NCBI GenBank assembly: GCA_964640965.1
Contig: CAZXJB010000102.1
Span: 1-8,549, forward strand
DNA length: 8,549 nucleotides
Source of the DNA: HRBIN12 sp964640965
GTDB taxonomy: Bacteria; Actinomycetota; UBA4738; HRBIN12
Direction: 5' to 3'
The notes beneath the pieces were generated by a model. The model saw nothing but the letters and a program-made list of their open reading frames with translations. It was not told the origin of the DNA and did no database searches. The position numbers and the translations under genes were made by a program. Of this stretch, positions 1 to 4,881 are shown piece by piece (the first letter of the stretch is position 1; each line of letters starts with the position of its first letter).

Positions 1-67
1 TCTTGTCCCGCTCGGCCCGCTCCGGCTCGGCCTGCTCCGGCTCGGCCTGCTCCAGCATCTCGAACAT
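1..67 (-). CDS. N-terminus of an unknown acidic, repeat-bearing protein (partial)
   Basis: An ATG on the minus strand at 67-65 opens a frame that stays open to the window edge (22 codons). It begins MFEMLEQAEPEQAEPERAER, rich in Glu, Ala and Pro, with a five-residue repeat of the AEPEQ type. No family can be recognised from so little sequence. Support for its being real comes from upstream rather than from the protein: a -10-like hexamer ends 7 nt before the ATG, and a perfect CRP-type palindrome lies further back, as expected for a leaderless transcript. There is no Shine-Dalgarno sequence. The low-complexity composition means a chance open frame is not excluded. Confidence 0.5.
   Translation of the reverse strand, partial: MFEMLEQAEPEQAEPERAERDK
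4..53. repeat. 15-bp tandem repeat inside the partial left-edge gene
   Basis: Two identical 15-bp units (GCTCCGGCTCGGCCT) occupy 19-33 and 34-48. A degenerate unit lies before them (4-18) and a partial one after (49-53). The period is a multiple of three, and on the minus strand each unit encodes the pentapeptide pattern A-E-P-E-Q, so copy-number change would keep the frame. Confidence 0.6.
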
Positions 68-74
68 GGGTTCG

Positions 75-80
75 AGGCTA
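75..80 (-). promoter_or_regulatory. Putative -10 element (TAGCCT) of a leaderless promoter
   Basis: Read on the minus strand, TAGCCT fits the actinobacterial TANNNT consensus. It is separated by 7 nt from the ATG at 67, so transcription would start at or within a base or so of the start codon. This agrees with the missing Shine-Dalgarno sequence. No good -35 hexamer is seen at the usual spacing, and an activator site lies there instead. Confidence 0.4.
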
Positions 81-101
81 TGGGAACTGCGCCCCGGCGT
101 C

Positions 102-117
102 TGTGACCTCCGTCACA
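102..117. promoter_or_regulatory. CRP/GlxR-type operator (TGTGA-N6-TCACA)
   Basis: TGTGACCTCCGTCACA is a perfect match to the classical CRP half-sites with a 6-bp spacer. The symmetry extends one base on each side, giving 7-bp arms at 101-107 and 112-118. CRP-family regulators such as Mycobacterium Rv3676 and Corynebacterium GlxR bind such sites. The centre (109.5) is 42.5 bp upstream of a start of transcription at 67, close to the -41.5 position of class II activated promoters, which suggests activation of the minus-strand gene. The assignment to a particular regulator is inference. Confidence 0.55.
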
Positions 118-348
118 GTCAGGGAACTTTCTCGCGAACTTCCTTCCGCTGTTCCGCTGCGCGCCGCGCGGGACCGGAGCCCCGCCCACCGACGCCCCAG
201 GCGCCCACCGACCGGGTCCCAGCGCTTGGGACGCGCTCGCCAACGTCCGTCTCGCGGAGGTCGCGCTCGCGATCCGGCGGGGCGGAAACGGGAGCCGGAA
301 CCCGATGAGGTCCAGGCCTCCCGCCTGCTCGGTCGCGACCGAGGCCGT

Positions 349-357
349 TGCTAGACT
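349..357 (+). promoter_or_regulatory. Putative extended -10 promoter of the exporter operon
   Basis: TGCTAGACT combines a TGN extension with a TANNNT -10 hexamer (TAGACT, 352-357). Transcription would start near 364, leaving a GC-rich leader of about 27 nt before the ATG at 391. No convincing -35 is visible 17-18 bp upstream, so this rests on the -10 alone. Confidence 0.35.
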
Positions 358-390
358 CGCCGCAGCCCCGCCCCGGCGCGGGTCCGAGCG

Positions 391-1299
391 ATGGCCGTCA
401 CCACCACCAGCGTCGAGCGAACCTCCGAGCCGCCGCGCCTGCGCGTGGTGCGGCGCCTGCGCGTCCTGCTCGCGAGCCGCGAGATCCTCGTCAACCTCGT
501 GCGCAAGGAGCTCAAGGTCAAGTACACGGCCTCGGTGCTCGGCGCGCTCTGGTCCCTGCTGAACCCGCTCGTGTACCTTGGCGTGTTCACGTTCGTGACC
601 CGCGTGCTCGGCTCGGGGATCCCGGACTTCCCCGTGTACCTCCTCTCGGGCCTGCTCGCCTGGAACCTGCTGAGCGCCTCGCTGCAGGGGGCGACCCAGT
701 CGCTCGTGGACAACGCGAACCTGGTGAAGAAGGTGGCCTTCCCCCACGAGATCCTGCCGCTGTCGGCCGTCGGGGTGGCCCTCGTGGACTTCGTGCTCCA
801 GTCGGCCGTGCTGTTCGTCTTCGTGGCGATCTTCCACGGCTTCCGGCTGCCCGAGCTCGCGCTGTGGCCGCTCGCGTTCCTCGCGCTGCTCGTCCTCGTC
901 GTCGCCCTCGCGCTCTGGCTCGCCGCGCTGAACGTCCGGTACCGGGACGTGGGGCACCTGCTGTCGATCGGGCTCGTCGTCTGGTTCTGGGCCACGCCGA
1001 TCGTGTACGCGTCGTACCAGGCCAAGCAGCTCGCCGAGGGCGGGACGGGCATGTGGCTCGGCGTGCCGAGGTTCGCGCTGTACCTGCTGAACCCGGTGAC
1101 CGACGTCGTCGAGGGCTTCCACCGCGCGATCTACGCCGTCGTCGCGCCGGCCGAGCACCGGGCGCCGGTGCTGTTCGACGTGGGGCTCGGGTGGATCGTC
1201 GGGGTCCTGCTCGCGACGCTCGGGGCCTCGCTCGTCGCGCTGCGTCTGGCCTGGGGCTACTTCTTCCAGCGCTCGGCGGACTTCGCGGAGGAGCTGTGA
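391..1299 (+). CDS. Wzm-like polysaccharide ABC exporter, permease subunit
   Basis: A 302-residue membrane protein of the ABC-2 permease family (Wzm/TagG/RfbA type), which carries lipid-linked glycans across the cytoplasmic membrane with an ATPase partner. The family pattern is clear: a cytoplasmic N-terminus, then RKELKVKYTASVLGALW (38-54) just before the first membrane helix, and NLVKKVAFPHEILPL (110-124) before the third. About six hydrophobic helices are visible, near 48-71, 83-103, 120-148, 155-180, 186-208 and 264-288. Length is slightly above the usual 260-290 because of a longer N-terminal tail. The ribosome site is weak. Its stop overlaps the GTG of the Wzt-like ATPase by 4 bp, which strongly implies they form one transporter. 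The glycan carried cannot be read from the sequence. Confidence 0.92.
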   Translation: MAVTTTSVERTSEPPRLRVVRRLRVLLASREILVNLVRKELKVKYTASVLGALWSLLNPLVYLGVFTFVTRVLGSGIPDFPVYLLSGLLAWNLLSASLQGATQSLVDNANLVKKVAFPHEILPLSAVGVALVDFVLQSAVLFVFVAIFHGFRLPELALWPLAFLALLVLVVALALWLAALNVRYRDVGHLLSIGLVVWFWATPIVYASYQAKQLAEGGTGMWLGVPRFALYLLNPVTDVVEGFHRAIYAVVAPAEHRAPVLFDVGLGWIVGVLLATLGASLVALRLAWGYFFQRSADFAEEL

Positions 1300-2477
1300 C
1301 CGCCGCGATCGAGGTCCACGACCTCTCCAAGCGCTTCCGCATCTTCCGCGAGAAGCCGACCTCCCTGAAGCAGCGGCTGCTCGCCGGGCGCCTGAAGGCC
1401 GAGGACTTCTGGGCCCTGCGGGGGATCGACCTGCAGATCGAGCAGGGCTCGACCTTCGGCCTCATCGGGCACAACGGCTCCGGCAAGACGACGCTGCTGA
1501 AGTGCATCGCCGGCATCCTGCGGCCGACCTCGGGCTCGGTCGTGCAGCGGGGACGGCTCGCGGCGCTGCTCGAGCTCGGCGCCGGCTTCCACCCCGAGCT
1601 CACCGGGCGCGAGAACGTCTACCTGAACGCCTCGTTCCTCGGCCTGTCGCGACGGCAGACCGACGCCGTGTATGAGCAGATCGTGGACTTCGCCGGGATC
1701 GCCGACTTCATGGAGAGCAAGGTCAAGTTCTACTCCAGCGGCATGCTCGTGCGGCTCGGGTTCGCCGTCGCCGTCCACGTCGACCCCGAGGTCCTGCTGA
1801 TCGACGAGGTCCTCGCGGTGGGGGACGAGGCCTACCAGGCCAAGTGCATCGAGAAGATCCGGACGTTCCAGCGCGAGGGCCGCACGATCGTGCTCGTCAC
1901 GCACGCCCTGGACACCGTGCGCGAGATCTGCGACCGCGCCGCCATGCTCCACCACGGGCGGGTGCACGCGATGGGCGGGCCGGACGACGTCGTGCGCGAG
2001 ATGCGGTACGTGCTGCTCGGCCAGATCGACGAGCGCTTCGTGCCCGAGGAGGGGACGCGCGAGGCCGAGATCGCCGAGGTCCGGATCCTGCGCGCCGACG
2101 GCCGCGCCGACGGGCCCGTGCTCCGGCACGACCCGCTCGAGATCCTCGTCGACGTCCGCGCGAACGCCCGCGTGGAGGACCTCGACGCGGACTTCGAGAT
2201 CCTCGACGGCGCGACGAACCACCCCGTGCTCGACGCGCGCTGCTCGAAGGCGGGCGTGGACATCGAGCCCTTCGACGGTCGCAAGCGGGTGCGGTTCCGC
2301 ATCGAGCGGTTCCCCTACGAGCCCGGGAAGTACTGGGTCACGATCGGGCTCTCCTCGCGGCGGACCGGCCACCTGTACCACGTGCAGACCCAGCGCTACC
2401 TGTTCGAGGTGATCGACGTCCCGCGGGTGCAGGAGCGGGTGGAGGTCCCCGTCCGCATCGAGGTGGAGGACGCGTGA
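1296..2477 (+). CDS. Wzt-like polysaccharide ABC exporter, ATPase with C-terminal carbohydrate-binding domain
   Basis: A 393-residue ATPase that pairs with the upstream permease. The nucleotide-binding domain covers about 1-235: Walker A GHNGSGKT (58-65), signature region YSSGM (146-150), Walker B VLLIDE (166-171) and the H-loop His203. The stretch LLELGAGFHPELTGRENVYLN (from 91) is typical of TagH/Wzt ATPases. Residues about 250-390 form an extra beta-rich domain like the Wzt C-terminal domain, which in O-antigen exporters recognises the finished or capped glycan end; TagH-type ATPases lack this fold. The GTG start at 1296 is chosen because it overlaps the permease stop, has GGAGG 4 nt upstream, and begins at the canonical beta-strand (IEVHDLSKRF). 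The open frame extends far upstream but overlaps the permease in another frame and has no homology there. Confidence 0.92.
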   Translation: MTAAIEVHDLSKRFRIFREKPTSLKQRLLAGRLKAEDFWALRGIDLQIEQGSTFGLIGHNGSGKTTLLKCIAGILRPTSGSVVQRGRLAALLELGAGFHPELTGRENVYLNASFLGLSRRQTDAVYEQIVDFAGIADFMESKVKFYSSGMLVRLGFAVAVHVDPEVLLIDEVLAVGDEAYQAKCIEKIRTFQREGRTIVLVTHALDTVREICDRAAMLHHGRVHAMGGPDDVVREMRYVLLGQIDERFVPEEGTREAEIAEVRILRADGRADGPVLRHDPLEILVDVRANARVEDLDADFEILDGATNHPVLDARCSKAGVDIEPFDGRKRVRFRIERFPYEPGKYWVTIGLSSRRTGHLYHVQTQRYLFEVIDVPRVQERVEVPVRIEVEDA

Positions 2478-2527
2478 GCACGCCCCGCCCGCTCGACCCC
2501 GCTCCGCCCCGGACCACGCAGACCCGG

Positions 2528-2533
2528 AAAGGA
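2528..2533 (+). promoter_or_regulatory. Ribosome binding site (AAAGGA) deciding the start at 2540
   Basis: AAAGGA ends 6 nt before the ATG at 2540 and is among the better Shine-Dalgarno matches in this window. It favours this ATG over an in-frame GTG at 2474 that overlaps the stop of the ATPase gene. Confidence 0.55.
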
Positions 2534-2539
2534 CCCTCC

Positions 2540-2920
2540 ATGAAGCTCATCGCGATGATCCTGCTCTCGGTCGGCCTGGCCGCCGTCGCGCAGCTCGCCC
2601 TCAAGCACGGGATGAGCGAGGTGAACGACCGGCTCGCGCCCGCCCGGTTCGGGCTCGACGGCGCCTCGCTGCGCGCGCTCCTCGCGCAGCCCTTCGTGTG
2701 GGGCGGGCTCGCGCTCTTCGGCATCTCGGCGCTCGTGTGGCTCGCCGTGCTCTCGCGGGCCTCGCTCTCGTTCGCCTACCCCTTCGCCTCGCTCACGTAC
2801 GTGCTGATCCTGCTCTTCGACGCGTTCGTGCTCGACGAGACGGTGCCGCCGCTGCGCTGGGCCGGGGTCGCCTGCATCGCGCTCGGGATCTTCCTCGTCT
2901 CGCGGACGCCCCACGCCTGA
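2540..2920 (+). CDS. Small EamA/SMR-like membrane transporter (possible lipid-linked sugar flippase subunit)
   Basis: A 126-residue protein with four hydrophobic helices (about 2-21, 51-71, 77-97 and 105-121), the size and layout of the SMR/ArnE/half-EamA group. The pattern LSRASLSFAYPFASLTYV (71-88) followed by a conserved acidic-Glu loop (FVLDETVPP) and a GVACIALGIFLV last helix is typical of that group. Members with this topology include drug exporters (EmrE) and the ArnE/ArnF flippase for undecaprenyl-phosphate aminoarabinose. Placement between a glycan exporter and a glycosyltransferase favours a role in moving a polyprenyl-phosphate sugar, but that is inference. Such proteins act as dimers. 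The stop shares one base with the next ATG (TGATG). An in-frame GTG at 2474 would add 22 Pro/Arg/Thr-rich residues and is less likely. Confidence 0.8.
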   Translation: MKLIAMILLSVGLAAVAQLALKHGMSEVNDRLAPARFGLDGASLRALLAQPFVWGGLALFGISALVWLAVLSRASLSFAYPFASLTYVLILLFDAFVLDETVPPLRWAGVACIALGIFLVSRTPHA

Positions 2921-3780
2921 TGCCCGAGCTCGCCGTGGTCGTCGTGAACCACAACGCGGGCGCCTACCTCGAGCGGTGCCTGCGCTCGGTCCTCGAGCGC
3001 TCCGGCGGCGTGGACCTCGAGCTCGTCGTCGTGGACAACGGCTCGACCGACGGCAGCGCCGAGGTGGCGGCCGCCGCGGTCCCGCAGGCGAGGCTGATCC
3101 GGCAGGACAACCGCGGCTTCGCGGCGGGCGTGAACCGCGGGCTCGCGGCGACGACGGCGCCGTACATCCTCGTCCTCAACCCCGACGCCGGGATCGTCGG
3201 CGGCACGCTCGAGCGGCTCGTGCGCCTGGCCGAGGAGCGCCCGCGGGCCGGCGCGATCGGGCCGATGATCCGGAACCCCGACGGGAGCGTCTACCCGAGC
3301 GGCCGGATGGTCCCCGGCATCGGGACGGCGCTCGGCCACGCCTTCCTCGGTCCGATCTGGCCTCGGAACCCCTTCACGCGCCGGTACCATCTGGCCGACT
3401 GGGACCGCTCCAGCGAGCGGCGCGTGGACTGGATCTCGGGGGCCGCGTTCCTCCTGCGGCGCAGCGCCCTCGAGCAGGTCGGTCCGCTCGACGAGCGGTT
3501 CTTCCTGTACGCGGAGGAGGTGGACCTGTTCAAGCGGCTGCGCGAGGCGGGGTGGGAGATCCGGTTCACCCCCGAGCTCGAGGTGGTCCACGAGGGCGGC
3601 GTCTCCACCGGGCGCTCGCGCCGGATGCACCGGATCCACGCCGAGAGCGTGTACCGGTACTTCGCCAAGCACCACGCGCGCGGATGGCGGCGGGCCCTCC
3701 TGCCGCTCGCGTGGGCGGCGCTCCGGCTGCGCGCCGAGCTCGCCTGGGTGCTCGATCGGGTCCGGGGGGCCGCGCGATGA
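2920..3780 (+). CDS. wbbL: GT2-family glycosyltransferase, WbbL-like (probable rhamnosyltransferase)
   Basis: A 286-residue cytoplasmic GT-A enzyme that moves a sugar from a nucleotide donor to a lipid-linked acceptor. The N-terminal strand VVVVNHN (6-12), DNGSTDGS (39-46), RGFAAGVNRG (65-74) and NPDA (87-90, the DXD-equivalent) define GT2. WISGAAFLLRR (171-181) and FFLYAEEVDL (194-203, with the catalytic-base acidic cluster Glu199/Glu200/Asp202) are typical of the WbbL/RfbF rhamnosyltransferase branch. In mycobacteria WbbL adds rhamnose to GlcNAc-PP-decaprenol to make the arabinogalactan linker. The adjacent manB-like gene and nearby fbiB match the order around mycobacterial wbbL1, which supports the name. 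Donor and acceptor are not proven by sequence. The C-terminus (about 255-286) is an Arg-rich amphipathic tail that could hold the enzyme at the membrane. Start and stop both overlap neighbours, so translation is coupled. Confidence 0.85.
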   Translation: MPELAVVVVNHNAGAYLERCLRSVLERSGGVDLELVVVDNGSTDGSAEVAAAAVPQARLIRQDNRGFAAGVNRGLAATTAPYILVLNPDAGIVGGTLERLVRLAEERPRAGAIGPMIRNPDGSVYPSGRMVPGIGTALGHAFLGPIWPRNPFTRRYHLADWDRSSERRVDWISGAAFLLRRSALEQVGPLDERFFLYAEEVDLFKRLREAGWEIRFTPELEVVHEGGVSTGRSRRMHRIHAESVYRYFAKHHARGWRRALLPLAWAALRLRAELAWVLDRVRGAAR

Positions 3781-4793
3781 AGGCCGTGGTCCTCGTGGGC
3801 GGGGAGGGCACGCGCCTGCGCCCGCTCACCGAGACGATCCCGAAGCCGCTCGTCCCGCTCGTGGATCGACCGAGCCTCGACCACGTGCTCGACCACCTCG
3901 CCCGCCACGGGGTGCACGAGGTGGTGCTCTCCAGCTCCTACCTGGAGTCCACCTTCCACGCGTTCATCGAGGCGCGCCGGGGGGACCCGAAGATCACCTG
4001 GATCACGGAGACCGAGCCCCTCGGCACCGGGGGCGCGATCGTGAACGCCCTGGAGGCCGTGGGGGAGGAGCCCTTCCTCGCGCTGAACGGGGACATCCTG
4101 ACCGACCTCGACCTCACGGCGATGGTCGCCTTCCACCGCGAGCGGGGGGCGCTCGCCACCATCGCGCTCACCCACGTCGACGACGCGCGCCCCTACGGCC
4201 TCGTGCCGACCGAGCCCGACGGCCGCGTCCTCGAGTTCCGCGAGAAGCCGGCCGAGCCCGTCCCCGGCGACATCAACGCGGGGACCTACGTGCTCGAGCC
4301 CTCGGCCCTGCGCGCGTTCCCGCGGGGGGTGCCGATCTCGATCGAGCGCGAGATCTTCCCGCGGCTGATCGCCGAGGGTCTGCCGGTGTACGGGTTCCTC
4401 TCCGACGCATACTGGCTCGACCTCGGCACCCCGCGGCAGTACCTCGGGGCGCACGCCGACCTGCTCGCCGGGCGCGTGGCGGGCGAGCCCGCCTACGCCG
4501 CGCCGTACGTCGCCGAGGGCGCGAGGGTGCACCTGCGGGCGCGCCTCGGCCGGTCGGTGGCGATCGGCCCGGGCGTGAGCGTGGGGCCCGACGCCGAGAT
4601 CGACGACTCGGTCCTGCTCGAGGGGGCCGTGGTCGAGGAGGGGGCCCGGGTGGTGGGCTCGATCCTCGGGCCGCGGAGTCGGGTGGGCGCCGGCGCGACG
4701 GTGGTGGACAGCGTCCTCGCCGAGGGCGCGAGCGTGGACGCCGGGGCGGAGCTCCGGGACGGACGCGTCTCCGTCGGCCACCGGGCGCCCTGA
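3777..4793 (+). CDS. manB: ManB/ManC-like sugar-1-phosphate nucleotidyltransferase (probable mannose-1-phosphate guanylyltransferase)
   Basis: A 338-residue cytoplasmic enzyme that joins a sugar-1-phosphate to an NTP, releasing pyrophosphate; in the closest family known to me the product is GDP-mannose. The N-terminal signature VGGEGTRLRPLT (7-18) and IPKPLVP (21-27) bind the nucleotide. NGDIL (104-108) carries the Mg-binding Asp106, EKP (156-158) and NAGTYV (167-172) contact the sugar, and WLDLGTP (213-219) holds the second metal Asp. Residues about 245-335 are hexapeptide repeats of a left-handed beta-helix. The overall pattern, including TEPLGTGGAI (79-88), resembles mycobacterial ManB (Rv3264c). 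A glucose-1-phosphate nucleotidyltransferase is the main alternative. The ATG overlaps the stop of the glycosyltransferase by 4 bp. It likely supplies donor sugar for the glycan built by this operon and for other mannosylated envelope components. Confidence 0.87.
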   Translation: MKAVVLVGGEGTRLRPLTETIPKPLVPLVDRPSLDHVLDHLARHGVHEVVLSSSYLESTFHAFIEARRGDPKITWITETEPLGTGGAIVNALEAVGEEPFLALNGDILTDLDLTAMVAFHRERGALATIALTHVDDARPYGLVPTEPDGRVLEFREKPAEPVPGDINAGTYVLEPSALRAFPRGVPISIEREIFPRLIAEGLPVYGFLSDAYWLDLGTPRQYLGAHADLLAGRVAGEPAYAAPYVAEGARVHLRARLGRSVAIGPGVSVGPDAEIDDSVLLEGAVVEEGARVVGSILGPRSRVGAGATVVDSVLAEGASVDAGAELRDGRVSVGHRAP

Positions 4794-4812
4794 TCCGCCG
4801 GCGTCACCGGGA

Positions 4813-4826
4813 GGGGGTAAACCCCC
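4813..4826. promoter_or_regulatory. Palindrome GGGGGTAAACCCCC, possible operator
   Basis: Perfect 6-bp arms (GGGGGT / ACCCCC) flank AA between manB and the spoIID-like gene. The two-base centre is too tight for a good RNA hairpin and no T-run follows, so a protein-binding site is likelier than a terminator. The regulator is unknown. Confidence 0.35.
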
Positions 4827-4847
4827 GGGCGCGCGGGGTCGATGTGG

Positions 4848-4853
4848 TAGGGT
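4848..4853 (+). promoter_or_regulatory. Putative -10 element (TAGGGT) for the spoIID-like gene
   Basis: TAGGGT fits TANNNT and is preceded by TGTGG, close to an extended -10. A transcript would start near 4860, about 22 nt before the ATG at 4882. No -35 match is seen. The 88-bp gap after the closely packed upstream genes suggests this gene has its own promoter. Confidence 0.35.
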
Positions 4854-4856
4854 GCG

Positions 4857-4872
4857 GGTCCCGCCCGGGACC
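4857..4872. promoter_or_regulatory. Perfect palindrome GGTCCCGCCCGGGACC just before the start codon
   Basis: Seven-base arms (4857-4863 and 4866-4872) flank CC and end 9 nt before the ATG at 4882. The site overlaps the predicted transcription start. It could be a repressor operator or, as RNA, a 6-bp hairpin with a GCCC loop next to the ribosome entry region. No Shine-Dalgarno sequence is visible nearby. Confidence 0.35.
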
Positions 4873-4881
4873 ACCCCGACC

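Larger units (their letters stand above)
68..390. other. Divergent intergenic region
   Basis: This 323-bp stretch separates the minus-strand left-edge gene from the plus-strand exporter operon. Its left end carries the CRP-like palindrome and -10 element described separately; its right end carries an extended -10 for the operon. Between them is a GAACTT direct repeat (124-129 and 136-141, 12-bp period) and a small inverted repeat GTCCCA-GCGCT-TGGGAC (216-232). Short open frames across the region are Arg/Ser/Pro-rich with no recognisable domain, so I call no gene here. Confidence 0.6.

Noticed and set aside
124..141. GAACTT direct repeat with 12-bp period as a response-regulator box
   Set aside because: Only two 6-bp copies, no match to a consensus I can name, and off-centre for either promoter candidate.
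216..232. Inverted repeat GTCCCA-GCGCT-TGGGAC as a terminator or small RNA
   Set aside because: Only a 6-bp stem with no T-run, no promoter for a transcript and no extended structure; expected by chance in GC-rich DNA.
3..354. Plus-strand open frames in the left intergenic region
   Set aside because: Ser/Arg/Pro-rich without domains or ribosome sites, overlapping the palindrome and the minus-strand promoter elements.
348..1295. Long open frame continuing upstream of the Wzt-like ATPase in the same frame
   Set aside because: It overlaps the clearly real permease gene, is Arg/Ala/Pro-rich with no domain, and the GTG at 1296 has a ribosome site and begins exactly at the ATPase fold.
1257..2381. 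374-residue open frame opposite the ATPase gene
   Set aside because: Shadow of a high-GC coding region; its composition (Val/Glu/His/Leu repeats) mirrors the sense codons and there is no recognisable motif.
4813..4826. Rho-independent terminator after manB
   Set aside because: The loop would be two bases and there is no T-run after the stem; an operator is a better reading.
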